Assembly (NCBI GenBank): GCA_965153455.1
Contig: OZ234497.1
Location: 10,416,001 to 10,480,000 of the forward strand
Direction: 5' to 3'
Length of the DNA: 64,000 nt
Origin: Sphagnum compactum
Lineage: Eukaryota > Bryophyta > Sphagnopsida > Sphagnales
Shown: positions 10,601 to 22,189 of the stretch, in pieces
How positions within the stretch are numbered: position 1 is the first letter of the stretch
Layout: every line of letters starts with the position of its first letter
Made by a program: the position numbers and the translations under genes
Notes under the pieces: generated by a model
Told to the model about the DNA's origin: nothing
Seen by the model: the letters and a program-made list of their open reading frames with translations, nothing else
The model's database searches: none

Positions 10601-13369
10601 TCATTCAATCCACGGGCCTCATCTGCAGCACGTTGCATATACTGCTGCAAATAGATTGGATCATGCATCTGAGGTGAGAGTCCTGAACCAGCTTGCCCTG
10701 CAAACTTATAAAGGTGCTGCATATCAACAGCTGGTTGAGCAGGAGCACCTACAACTCCTGCTCGCACCCCCATACTAGCTGCCACTGCTGCTGCTGCTGC
10801 TGCATCAAATGCCACTGGAGGTGGGTAGCCAGCCATCATTGGGGCAAGCACTGCTGGATTTACAGGATACCCACCTATCCCATACTGAGGTGCATAGACA
10901 GCTGCAGAGTTGAGATTAGCATAGTATGGGTTCCCTGCCATGTACATTGCTGCAGCCGCTGCATACATGTTTGGAGCAGTAGCACCTGCATGGAGTCCAG
11001 GTTGAAGAGCAGCTGCCTGTGGTTGCTGACTAGTCAGTCCAGGGACACTGAACTTCACCTGACCCCTGTACCCAGAGTCAACCCCTGAATACAACTGTTG
11101 TTGCTGTTGTTGCTGTAGAGCCTGATTATATGCTAATGCCTGCAACTGCACCACCTGTAGAAGAAGAAGGAACAGAAACCAACAAGTTATTGTTTACTCC
11201 TCTGCCAAATGGTGCTCAGCTCAACACTAATCCAGAGAGGTAACTTAAATGCAGTGAGCACATTGGAAGAGCCCTACACTGGCTTACTGCAATGGCACCA
11301 AAGCTAAAACACAGACAGATAGCAACCTGAGCAGCTTGTGCTTGGGCAGCAATCTGGGCACGCTGCTGGTGCTGGTGCTGGTGCTGTTGCTGGCGCTGTT
11401 GCTGCAAGCGCAATTGTTGTTGCTGCTGCTGCTGCTGTTCGTGTTGGAGCTGCTGCTGCAGAAGCTCATGGTCTTCCATTGCTGCTGTGGCTGCTTGTAC
11501 ATCTGACATACTCATCCCCTGTAATGATGCTGCAAGATCCACAACACTGCCAATTGATGCAGTGCTCCCTTGCAATGCTGCTGCAAATTCTGCAGCATTT
11601 GCACTAACAGCCCTGTTGAGGGCCACACTTCTTGCTTCTGCACTTGTCAAATTCATAGTTCCACCTGAAAACCCTCCACCCATCATTGCACCTCCAGCAC
11701 TGGCAGACCGAGTATGAGTAACAGGAGAATCCGCAGAGGCTGTTCTCAGCAGAGGGGCTGCTGGCCCTGAAGACTGCCCATTCATGCTAGCAAGCCCTGG
11801 GATTGGAGTGGAGGAACGAGATCCAAGTCCAGCTACAATCGCATTGAGTTCAGCAGTTGTCACAGACGTAAGTGATGCTTCACGCAAATGTGTATGCTGC
11901 ATGTCAAGTGTTGTGGCTGCATCCCCACTTTCTTCATTTGCTGCTCTACTTGAAGACCTGGAAAGTTGGTATACTGGTGAAGGTGTCCGAGGAAAGTCCT
12001 CCTGCAGTTTGACAAAGACAAGAGGAAAAAAAACACAAGGGTGGTCCCCATTACAAACAAAGCCATTCCCCTAACATTGCTGCTGGACAATGCAAAACCC
12101 TGGTCAGCAATTCACAGCTGCACAATCAGGGTTCTTCACATGAAAGTCAAAGCTTTCACATTACATCCCTGCATAACCCTAGTTTAGGTGAAACTGCAAA
12201 CAATTGCTATAATGAACAGAATGCCATGCCCAAAATCCCCCTGTTCATATACAGAAGAGCTTAACTTGGAGGGGAGAATTTTGCGACAGTACAATTTTTA
12301 CTCTCACATATGCAAATTCAGGACATGTGCTGGAACCCCATGGAACGAATTTGGAGTGTGGAGAGGAGGGAGAGAAGATGGGGGTGAGAGATGGCAGAAG
12401 GAAAATTTGAAGGAAGAAAACTGCAGAAGAAAAAAAGCAGCAGGAGAAGGTAGGTGCACATGCACACGAACCTACCTGAATAAGGTCTACAAGGCTTTTG
12501 GGACGAGCTCCTATCCCAGTGGAAGAAAGACCCATCATCAATCGATCTACTCTTCGATCAGCCCATGAGTTGGTGGTGGTTGTGGAGGAGCTTTGTCTAA
12601 CAAGGTTGCCAATTGGTGAGGAGGAGTTGTTATTATCTTCCTCAACATGCTCTGGTTCCTCTCTGTGAGTGGGAAGCACAGGTTGTGTGGAAAACAAAGA
12701 CCTGCTGTTGCTGCTGCTGTCATCCATAGACCTCAATTTCCTCTTGTCTCCAATGCCTCCTCCCACGACCCCTCCCATTCCAGATTGCAACCTCTGTGCC
12801 AAGCGGTAATTCTCCCAGGAGATTATGGGTGGGGGGAGTCTAGGGTTAAGGTTAATGTTGTTGTAGTAGTAGACAAGATAAGCAGGATCGGATCGCTGTT
12901 CTTGTTCCGCATCCAACACGTCTCCTCCTCCTTCGCCCCCGCCGCCGCCGCCGCCGGAGGACTGCGTTGCTGCCTTGGAAACACCACGACTCCCCCCTCC
13001 CCCTCCTCCCTGAGACTTAGGGTTTGTAGCCAGATGAGAAAACAAACCCCCCATCGCCGCGAACGAACCCTCTACGCTTGGCGGCGCACTACCACTCCGC
13101 TGCGGGAGTCCGCCTTTCTCACTCAATTCCAACCGCGTCCGTCTGTTCAGCAGCAAACCCAACTCCGCTGCTCCATCTTGAGGAGTCGAAGACGAAGAAG
13201 AAGAAGAAGAAGAGCTGCTATGATGATGATGATGATGAGCTCCACTACCCACAACAGGAGTTCCTCCTCCTCGAAGACTCTCCCCCCCGAGAGAAGCAAC
13301 TCCACCAATGCCTCCTCCTCCTCTCATTCCCCCACCCGATAACATTCTTACCGGGCTCTCCGTCGCCAT
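7638..13369 (-). CDS. PUM: Pumilio/PUF RNA-binding protein, 9 coding exons, 1199 aa
   Basis: The exons, in transcript order, are 13369-12476, 12001-11327, 11154-10097, 9967-9826, 9652-9545, 9349-9137, 8813-8703, 8338-8144 and 7841-7638. All introns are GT-AG and the sum is 3600 nt with an intact frame. It is a post-transcriptional repressor that binds UGUA-type elements in mRNA 3' UTRs. The N-terminal NABP-type region shows [20 protein letters not shown] (about residue 90) and [19 protein letters not shown]. The middle is Gln/Ala-rich. The Pumilio domain starts near residue 861 ([13 protein letters not shown]) and has eight repeats with cores SRFIQ, NYVIQ, CRVIQ, NHVIQ, CRVIQ, NYVVQ, SNVVE and NYVVQ. 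By the known PUF code these predict binding to UGUAUAUA-like sites. It ends with [20 protein letters not shown]. The start is the first in-frame ATG; the next in-frame Met is 8 residues on. Family and exon structure are near certain. Confidence 0.97.
7955..8012. repeat. (TA)n microsatellite in Pumilio intron 8
   Basis: An almost pure TATA repeat with interruptions (TATACATATATATATATAG and following) inside the last intron, 7842-8143. A likely length-polymorphic marker. It is intronic, so the acceptor at 7842 and the donor at 8143 are unaffected. Confidence 0.85.
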
Positions 13370-13489
13370 AGCTGCTGCTGCTTCCTGGATCCCTCCTCCT
13401 CCTTTTCCTTCACTTGCACCACCGGCCCACGCATCTAGCTTCAAAAGCGCATCTAATACTCTTCTTCTTCACCCATTACGCCACCACAT
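13348..13489 (-). promoter_or_regulatory. Cluster of four upstream ORFs before the Pumilio ATG
   Basis: Reading the minus strand towards the Pumilio start, four ATGs come first: 13489-13469 (6 codons plus stop), 13476-13453 (7 codons, MGEEEEY), 13452-13441 (MRF) and 13434-13348 (28 codons), the last overlapping the main ATG at 13369 in another frame. If the transcript starts upstream of 13490 these could reduce or regulate Pumilio translation. The main frame is also open back to TTG at 13444 but without an ATG. The transcription start is not known. Confidence 0.55.
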
Positions 13490-13846
13490 GATGATAAGTT
13501 TGTGTTGTTTCTCTTTCTTCTGTTCTTCGCCTTCTTCTTCTTCTTCTTCTTCTTCTTTCTCCTCGCCCCGTCCCTACCTACCTACAAACACGGCACCCCA
13601 ACCCAAAACCCCACCGTTCCGTCACCAAAGCAAACAAACAAACCCAAAAAAGAAAAAGCTGCCCACTTTGATGCATCAAACAACAAGCAAAGACACAACG
13701 CAAAGCCCTTATGACCTACATAATCCCCAAAAAATTCCCAAAACAGGACAAAAACACAAAAGGACGCCACAACAGAAACAACAACAGCAGCAGCAGCAGC
13801 AACAACACTGTGGCGATGGCGCGGGTCGCAGAAAGGAGTCCGTCGA
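13490..13846 (-). promoter_or_regulatory. Pumilio 5' leader/core promoter region
   Basis: This stretch upstream of the Pumilio start has a GAA-type repeat on the minus strand (CTT repeats at about 13532-13558 on plus) and CAG/CAA-rich sequence at 13780-13806. Both are common in plant 5' leaders. No clear TATA box was found. No independent gene is supported here. Confidence 0.4.
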
Positions 13847-14325
13847 GCTGCTTGCTTGCTGGATGGCTACAGAGTGGATTTTCCAGGTATATCGAGACCG
13901 TTTGATCGTCAATTCATCGGTCCCGATTCGCTCAAACTCTCTGCTTGCTTGTTTGCTGGCTGCCTGGCTGCCTAGCTACAGAATGTATTTTCCAGGTAAA
14001 TTGAGACCGTTCGATCGCCAATTCATCGGTCCCGATTCGCTCACACTCTCTGCTTGATTGTTGGCTCGCTACAGAGTGTATTTTCCGGGTAAATCGAGAC
14101 CGTTCGATCGATTCATCGGTCCCGATTCGTCTCGCTGCTTGAGTTGCTTGCTGGCTGACTGGCTGGGTACAGAGTGTATTCTCCAGGTAAATCGAGACCG
14201 TTCGATCGTCAGTTCTCATCGGTCCTGATTCGCTTAAACTTGCTGCTTGCACACTACAGAGTGTGTTTCCCAGAGTAAATCAAGACCGTCCAATTGTCGA
14301 TTCATCAGTCACGATTTCACATAAA
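13847..14325. repeat. Five-copy tandem repeat of about 87-108 bp upstream of Pumilio
   Basis: Five diverged units begin with CTACAGAGTGTATTTTCCAG-like sequence near 13869, 13977, 14071, 14169 and 14256. Each continues with GGTAAATCGAGACCGTTCGA, TTCATCGGTCCCGATTCGC, and a spacer rich in GCTTGCTGGCTGG. Spacing is 108, 94, 98 and 87 bp. The array sits immediately upstream of the probable Pumilio leader, so it could carry repeated promoter elements or simply be a minisatellite. Confidence 0.85.
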
Positions 14326-15130
14326 GCCGAGCCCGCATTGAAATTTCTTTTAAAGAAAAAAGAAAAAAAAGGCCAGTCAGTGTTCATGTTTGCACGTTAG
14401 GGTATTGGACGTTTCTACGCCGTTGGATCGGTTAGGACCCACGACTCAAAGGCGCTGGATTAATGCATTGGCGCTATTTGCCCCTGGGTATACATACCTA
14501 CCTACTATTTTGGTTTGGCACTCACTACCAACACTCACTCTTTTTTCTTTCTCTCTGAAATGTGAAGGCCTGCACTCTTTGAAAAGGGTTGCCCTACTTC
14601 TTTTTCTTTTTCTTTCTTTTTTTCTTTTTTTTCCCCACTCTCCCAAGTGTGACTTGTCTCGTGTTGTCTTTCTTTCTTTCCTTCGGTCACCTCCCTTGCC
14701 CTAAAAACTTATTGAGCCCTCCCTCCTTCAGCTACCCTCCTTCCTTCAAAGTATGAAGGCAAAAAGAGCCCCAGAGATCATTACTGTCCAAATGCAACTT
14801 ACAAGAATGCTTGAGCTGTGTTTATTGGATTATTTGCTTGCAAGTTTCATTCTCAGTCCTAACTGCTACTGGTGTTCCTGGTTTCATGAAACACCAGGTT
14901 GACATACCACCTTCAAGGTGCCGAGGCATGGTATCTAATTTTGTCTAAATACACAAGAGTCTCTAATGGAAAAATTGACCTGTTAACTGTCTCGCTTGAT
15001 GTGTTATGTGATGGTGCTTGACACCCTGAACAAACCCTAGTATTATGCATGGCAAAGGAAAGAGAGAACAATATCTATTAACTTTAGCCAACAAGCTGGT
15101 TAAAGAGGAGTTTGCTGAGATGAACCAGTT
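14326..15130. other. Intergenic stretch between Pumilio promoter and DnaJ-like gene
   Basis: No gene is supported. It includes a strongly pyrimidine-rich tract (CTTTTTCTTTTTCTTTC and similar, about 14,595-14,690). The right part, about 14.8-15.13 kb, is probably the 3' UTR of the minus-strand DnaJ-like gene. The longest open stretch (plus, 14,390-14,704) is low-complexity and not convincing. Confidence 0.45.
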
Positions 15131-15783
15131 CTATTGTTTACTGCAAGAAGGACATCGGAACTGGCCTCTGCCCTTGCAAGCAAGACAAGGAATTCTCTCT
15201 CTTGGTTCTGAGGAAAGAGCACTAAAAAACCCCTCAGTCACTTGGCCACGTCCTTTGCACTTGAGGCATGGCAGTTTTGTCCCACCTCCACATTCCTCAC
15301 ACAATTTCAAAGACCTGCAGCAGTTGCTCACCCACCAAACTCTCCAAACCTCATCGGAACACTCTGAGCTCCAGTCATCTGAGCAAGAAAACAGGAGAGG
15401 AAGTACAGGATAGCAATGTAACCGAGTATCTGTCTGTGGAGCCTCCTTTTGTACATCTTTTCAGAATTTGTTAAGACTCTTTAGAAGCATGAAATACAAG
15501 CAATGGCTAACTGGCCACAATTTCACCTTTGCATGCCGTAACGGATTCAAATCGCCACTAGCATTCTTGCTTCGAAGGAAATCGAAATCTCGAAAGGTGA
15601 AGCAAGACAGATGAGAGAGACAGAGACAGGAAAAAAGAGAAACAAAATTGGAGGCTAGATATTACTGCACCTGCGTTGGGAGCGCGCAACAAAGGAGTCG
15701 ACTTTGGGAGCAGCCAAAGCAGCAATTAGGAGCAGGGCACCGACGCCGAAGCCTGCAATCTCACTTGCTGTAATGTTGGCCAT
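15131..15783 (-). CDS. Small DnaJ-type cysteine-rich zinc-finger protein, likely plastid
   Basis: Two exons, 15783-15671 and 15314-15131, join in phase (…SQR/RSLKLC…) to give 98 residues. Both splice sites are canonical (CGCAG/GTGCAG and TGCTGCAG). The N-terminus MANITASEIAGFGVGALLLI contains a hydrophobic segment (about residues 10-26), then APKVDSFVARSQRR. The C-terminal half carries CxxC pairs of the DnaJ type: CEEC (near 43), CLKCKGRG, CLACKGRG and CPSC near the end. Proteins with this domain but no J domain act in plastids on photosystem or Rubisco assembly and repair (LQY1- and BSD2-type families). Which subgroup this belongs to, and its location, are inference. It is transcribed in the same direction as Pumilio but is separately promoted. 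Confidence 0.85.
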
Positions 15784-16330
15784 GGCTCCTGTTTGCTAGC
15801 CGCTCTTCTTCTCCCTTCCTTCCTTCCTTCCTTGTTGCCTTCCTTCGTCTACGTCCGAAATCCGCAAGCCATCACGACACTACATTCGAGCGCTCTCTCT
15901 GGCGAACGCCGTATCTTGAAGAGAACTCTAAAGCCCCCCTCCCCAAAAAAAGAGCTTCCAAAACACGTATTGAACATAATCCCGCAATTTAGCATAAGCA
16001 ACTCATCTTCAGGAAAGGGGGAAAAACACACAGACACACAATTTCAGAAGGATTTCGCCGACCTTCGCTTCGAAGATCAGAAATGTTGAGAGTTTGCACA
16101 GAAGAAAAGTGCACAGAATCGACGTGTTTGCGAGCTGCCTTGGCGCGTGTGTGTGTTGTGGAAGAGATTCGCCTCTCTCCCCATATCCGAACGTCGTTTT
16201 ACAGGTAGTGTAATGAAGCTTTACTTGGCGTAATGTTCATGTAGATTTGCAAACTGGTTATGTGGATTTCCGTAATGGTCCGGTGAACTTTCGCAGAATC
16301 TATTCTTGTAGGTAATAGGTGTTGGCCCCA
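15784..16330 (-). promoter_or_regulatory. Upstream region of the DnaJ-like gene
   Basis: No gene of its own is supported. Immediately upstream of the minus-strand ATG are GGAAGG repeats (CCTTCCTTCC on plus, 15,815-15,835). About 400 bases further is mixed-composition sequence that may hold the leader and promoter. I could not place a TATA box. Confidence 0.4.
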
Positions 16331-16334
16331 ATCG

Positions 16335-16485
16335 GACCTCTCCATTTCTGCCTTGCATTAAGGTCCCAAAAAGAGGCAGAAAAGGCTACCCCTCCATTCT
16401 GCATTGAATAAAAGGGGACCAAAATCAGGCAGAAAAGGTCACCCCTCCATTCTGCCTTGTATAAGAGGCAGAAAAGGGCCAAGGT
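16335..16485. repeat. Short tandem repeat, three copies with AGGCAGAAAAGG
   Basis: Three partial copies of a roughly 60-bp unit containing AGGCAGAAAAGG, ACCCCTCCATTCTGCCTTG and AAGGGGACCAAA-type words lie here. It is non-coding. It marks the change from the gene island to repeat-rich DNA. Confidence 0.65.
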
Positions 16486-16589
16486 GAACCAGCACCCATC
16501 AGTGCACCAACGTAGATGGATGGTGCACTGATAGGTTTCTCTTTTCTATCCATGTGCCATCCCAGGTTGACATTTTTCTTTGCCCTTTC

Positions 16590-17000
16590 TCAGCCCTGAT
16601 CTCAGTTTCTTTTTTGCAACTTTATTTTCTCCCCGCCCACTTCCCAGTTTTTTTCTCCCTGATCTCAGTCTTTTTTTTTTGAAACTTTATTTTCTCCCCG
16701 ACCCCCGCCCAGCTTCTTTTTTTTTTTTTTTTTGCTTTTGAAACTTTTCCCACCCACCCACCTACTAGCCCCCACTGTCCCCCACCGACCTACTCACCTA
16801 TATATTTAAATTAAAAGTAAACTCTGCCCCATCTACCTGATCATCTATAAATTTAAAATCTATTACTCTCATCCCCAGCCACCTACCCACCCCCCATCTA
16901 TTTATCTACTTATTTGCCCTTCCACCTTCTTACCTACCAACATTTTAAGTAGGTACCTACCAAACCCCACCTACATGGCTACACCTACCTACTTGGTTGC
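16590..17000. repeat. Duplicated CT-rich segment and CCTACC-rich repeat
   Basis: The block CTGATCTCAGT plus poly-T plus AACTTTATTTTCTCCCCG occurs twice (about 16,597-16,640 and 16,658-16,705). It is followed by CCACCCACCTACTAGCCCCC and other CCTACC-rich sequence to 17.0 kb, which looks like the GTAGG-rich repeat of 1.3-2.1 kb in reverse orientation. No gene is visible. Confidence 0.55.
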
Positions 17001-17099
17001 CACTCCAATAAACCCCCAACGATAGACAATGATGAAGAAAGAATAAAATGAAGATATTGCACCAAGCTTGGTCTTGTTCACTCGAACAAATAAATAAGG

Positions 17100-17960
17100 G
17101 CACGTTTAAAATATTTGACACCCCTTTATAAGGGTATTGCAAGTTTTGCTAGAAGGGTGTTTTCCACAATGGGGCTATTGTAAACCAAGTGGATGATCAA
17201 ACTAATACATAGTTCTAGTTCAATTTAGACACAGTTAATGCATGTTGTACTCAATTCATAAAGCAAAATATTCAATGAACATGCAATACCCTTCTCTAAA
17301 TAAAATAACCTAAAAGGAACACAATACCTTCATTGGGGTACTCTATAAACACCATGGGCTAACTTATTTTGGTCCAAGCTATATGAGGGGTGTTGCTCAT
17401 ACCCAAATGATTCAATGAACATGCAATACCCCTCTAAGGGTATCCCAGAAATACATTGGGCTTCATAAGATATATTTTGAAACGTGGAGGGGTGTTGCGT
17501 AGCCCTACCAAAACCTACAAAGAAACCAATACCCTCATTCAAGTATTATGTAATTAAACACCATGAATTGATTTATTTTGGTCTATGTTATTGGAAGGGT
17601 ATTGTTCATTCTCAAAACTACTCAATACACTTGCAGACCCTTTGTAGGGTATCCCAAAAATATATTGGGCTCCATAACATATATTTTGAAACTTGGAAGG
17701 GTATTGCATATCCCTACCAAAACCTACAAAGCAGGCAATACCTTGTTTGGGGTATTCAATAAACACCATGCGCTAAATTATTTTGGTCTAGATTATCAAA
17801 GCAATATTGCTCATGGCTAGGAATACTCAATGCACATGCAATACCCCTTGTAAGGTATTACAGACAATCTTTAGGTTTTATAACATATTTTTGAAACTTA
17901 CAAAGGTATTGCATAGCCATACCAAAATCTTTAAAACAAGCAATATTTGCATCATATTGT
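17100..17960. repeat. Tandem array of about 207-bp monomers
   Basis: Monomers recur at 209 and 205 bp: AAACACCATG at 17,347, 17,556 and 17,761, each followed by TTATTTTGGTC, GGGGTGTTGCTCAT or similar, CATGCAATACCC, GGGTATCCCA, ATATTTTGAAAC and CCTACCAAAACCTACAAAG. A partial unit precedes at 17,100-17,340. Short open stretches inside are repeat artefacts. Satellite-like; family not recognised. Confidence 0.85.
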
Positions 17961-19640
17961 GATAATATCTTAAACCATGAAACAAAAGGATTTTTAAAAA
18001 AATAATTATTCCATGTTCAATATATGATGCCTTACATATTGATTCAAATAAATGAAGGTATTGCAAAGTTGGTCACATTGATGGTTAAAGGGTTTTAAAT
18101 GAGCAAAGTTTTAAAATTTTAATCCAAATACTTGCGTCATATTGTGATAATTCATTAACAATGAAACATAATAATTTTTGTAAATACTTGATCCCCCCCA
18201 ATATATTATGAAATTCATGTTTTCAAATTCATTTATTCACTTTACAATATGATTTAACATATATAAAATGAATGTAATGCAAAATTGGTCACATTGATGG
18301 TGCAAGGGTTTAGGGTTTAATGTAAAATTTACTACTTAATGTTAGAATTCAAAGTTTGTCAAAATCAAAAAATTAAAAGTTTGTTCTTAACATATTTTCA
18401 ATGATGTACATATTTATTTTTTTCCTTCTTAAAGTTGTAAATTCATTTCAAAAAACAAAAGCATAAAGTCTTTAATTTAATAAGACTTTAATGCATGTTT
18501 TAAAAAATCAGTTAAGGCACATTATTTTCTATTTTTTAATGGTTCACATAATGATAATAAATGATCTCTCCCATATATTAATCCTATGTATGATTGAAAT
18601 TTTATTTTAAATTTTTTTAACATATATTAAAAACAATTGCCTACAATATTTACATAATAAATTGTTAAATTTTATTTTTTACGATGTATAATAGGCTTAA
18701 ATATTGGTCTAAATATATTGTTGTTTATAACATATTGAGTAATGCACTATATATAATTAACAATATTATGGAATTATATTGTTGATTCATTTTAATACAT
18801 ATAATATCTTCATATTTATTTTAAATAGGATCGAATTTGATTAAAAATATATATTAAATTTAAATCATATATATATAACCATGGTTATGTATAGTGCAAA
18901 TTTTTTTAATGGACTTTATTTTTAATGAGAATTTCAAATTTTCAAAAAATAAGTTAGTAACATTGTATATTTTATTAATGCATGTCATTGAATATTATTT
19001 ATGTGTAAACTGGAATTTAGTTTATAACATATCAAATAATGCCATATATGATCAATAATTTTGTGACATTTTGATCAAATTTTTTAAGGGTAATTGCAAT
19101 ACCCTCATCTCATTGTGATAATCTCATTACCCATTAAACAAATTAAATTTTTTTAACATATTTAGGTAATGTCCAATATATCATGCAATGTACGTATTAT
19201 ATCAAATAGATGAAGGTACTGCAAAATTAGTCACACTGATAGTAATAGGTTACGAAGTATTGCAAAATTGATGGTTATGAAGTATAAATGCAATACTTGC
19301 ATCGTAATGTGATAATTCCATTGACCATGAAACATAATAATGCTTTTAAAATATTTGATCAATGAAAATATATATTGAAATTCATATTTTGAAAATGATA
19401 TGTTCATCCCTACAATATAACTTCCTATTTATAAATGAAAAAAGTTCAAAATTGGTCACATGAATGTAGAAGGGTGTAAGGACAAATACATCAAATTGGG
19501 CACAATTTGGTCACAAATTTTTTTTTATCCTTAAAAATGATTTAATATATATAAATTAGGGTATTTGCAAAATTGGTCGCATTGATGGTAGGAGAGTTTA
19601 GGGTCAAATTGGTCACAACTATTTGTTCACCCTATAATAT
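17940..19640. repeat. Degenerate satellite-like array with GCAAAATTGGTCACATTGAT
   Basis: The core GCAAAATTGGTCACATTGAT appears in variants near 18,068, 18,278, 19,220, 19,447 and 19,567. A second word, ATATTGTGATAATTCATT followed by CCATGAAACATAATAAT, appears near 17,950, 18,135, 19,115 and 19,300. Units are about 190-210 bp where adjacent. The part at 18.21-18.35 kb is about 90% identical by eye to the reverse complement of 185-310. No genes. Confidence 0.75.
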
Positions 19641-20884
19641 GATTTTGAGAAATTTAGAGTTTTAAGATGAATAGTATATGTAACTAAGATACTTATTATT
19701 AAATGGCATGTTTAATTTGAAAAAAGTTGTGAACTTTGACTACAAAGCTTGCATCTTTGTGTGATAATTTCCTAAAAGCAAACCAAATATTATGTCTAGA
19801 CATTGAATTGACTTTTTATGTCTTCGACCACACATTGAAAGTATAATATACAAATTTGGCATTATTTACTTATAGATAATTTTCCCCAATTCTAGCAATT
19901 GAAACATCAACTTGTTGTTGAAGGGTAGACTTGTTATTGTGCGCCATGGATCATTAAACACCCACAAAATTCTATTGTAATTGATAGGTTCAAGCATAAT
20001 GGGTTTGGAGTTAAATTTGCACAAAACCTTTTGATCACAATCCCAAATAGATATGTAAATATATCATCAATGTTTTTGATTGATAGCTTGTTACTTACAA
20101 CTTCTACAAATGTGGATATATATTGGAATCCTAAAGAGAAAGTCTCACAACAACAACATTCTAATGAACTTTAGAAGCTTAACTTTTTGTTGAGACCATG
20201 TGTTTAGAACTTCATGAGAGATGAGCTGGTAGTGTATTTAGTGATATGTATGGCTTTCATTAATTCTAAAAAACCCCCAAAGTCTCATTTCAAATCTTAG
20301 TTCTAGACATGGAAGAAGTTCTTCTTCCAACATATGGATTATTAGAGCGGTCACATGCTTTAGTATCCATCATGAGGAAAATTCGGGCTTGTTCGTTGCA
20401 TAAACACTTGTGATACATATGGGTGCTTGCAAAGATTATATGAAATTGTATATAATGTTGTCACCAAATCACGCATTTGCTTACAACATTGCTACACTTC
20501 ATCATTAACTTCATGTACTGCTTTTTACAACTTGACAATCTTTCCAAAAAATAATTCTTTATGTCTTGAAAAAGACCTTGCAAGCAACAACTCTCTCTTG
20601 TTCATCTTGTGGAATTGTTGATTGCTTAAATCACAAGTTATAATAATGCAAATGGAAACACAAATATTAAATGATTAACGTCAATGTGTACATGATATCA
20701 AGCTTTCAAGATGATACATTCAAGAATGTGGAACATCAGTTACACACATGGAGATATGAAATTTTGGTGGCTGACATTTCCTCCATAATATGTTTTTAGA
20801 GTTGTTACAACAACAACCCTAGCCCAAATGCTCTTCAACCATAATGGTGGCAATTAGTGATGTACCACCCGAATTGACAACAAA
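19641..20884. other. AT-rich intergenic sequence left of the CACTA element
   Basis: No gene is supported. The last part (about 20,700-20,850: AAGAATGTGGAACATCAGTT, then TTACACACATGGAGATATGA) resembles sequence on the other side of the transposon at about 27,520-27,650. The same kind of repeat therefore occurs on both flanks. Confidence 0.5.
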
Positions 20885-22189
20885 TAACACTACTAGGAAA
20901 TGCATCCTAGTTCACTGCGGGTTTCACTAGATTTTTGAGTGAATTTGGACAATTTTACCTAATGAAATTATTTTACCCCCTAGTGAACAGGGACCAGTTA
21001 CTACGGACAATGACTTGTTTCACTAGTACTTAGTGAAACAAGGTTATTCTCAAATGAAATACAAATTTACCAAACCATTCACTTGCTAGTTAATTAACTA
21101 ACCAGTATGGAAATTAATTAAATTTTAATTATTTAATATATAATACTATTGATAATTTCATGACTTTTAAAGCCTATTATTTATTGACACGTGTCACTAC
21201 CTACGCTAGGTTAAAAACGTAGCCTAGGTAAGTAGGCCACGTAATCAACCTAGGCACCTAACCTAAGAATTCGATAGGAGAATATTCGATCAACATACCA
21301 TTGTTGACCACACACAACACCACCCATGAGGTTTGATCCCTTGACCTTTGGAATGAGGGCAAACACCTTTACCATCAAACCACCCCACTTGTTGTGATAA
21401 TATGTTACATTACATTCTATTTATCAAATACTTCATTTTAAATATTACAAAAACATAAACTTTGAAAAATTCATATTTTATTGAGATTTTGTTCAAATGA
21501 AATGATTCGATTTTACTTTTTTAAAATATTTAATAATGTACATAATTACATTTTTTCCTTTTGAAAGTTTAAATCATTTGAACAAAAAAAAAGTTGAATA
21601 TCATTATTCAATAACATTTCAATGACCATTCTTTTGAAAAAATAAAGTTTAGTAAATGGATTTCTTTTTGTTAATATAATAATACTACCTATGTTAAACT
21701 ACTTTCAATTATTATATGAATATTTTTCATTAATTTAAATTATTTCACCTACAATATTTACGGCTATTTATGGTTATTCTAAATTACTTTTGGTTATTTT
21801 TTGCTATTTCACCCTAGGCTACTTTGGTTATTTTAAGTTATTTTTGGCTATTTTAATTTATTTCACCTTAGGCTATTTTCAAGTATTGTAAGTTTTTTTT
21901 ATTATTCTATGTTATTTTTGGCTATTGTAGATTATTTCAATTTAGACTATTTGCAATTATTATAAATTACTTTTGATTATTTTAAATTATTTCACCTTAG
22001 GCTATTTTCAGCTATTGTAAGTTTTTTTTGTCTATTCTATGTTTTTTTTGCTATTTTAAATTATTTTAATTTAGACTACTTGTAGCTATTATAAGTTACT
22101 TTTGGTTATTGAAAATCATTTCACCTTAAAATATTTTCATTTATTATAAATTATTTCACCTTAGATTATTTTTGGCAATCCTAAGCAAT

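Noticed and set aside
12188-14057. Plus-strand open frames opposite Pumilio exon 1
   Set aside because: They are shadows of the minus-strand coding sequence and low-complexity leader; no plus-strand splice pattern or conserved domain.
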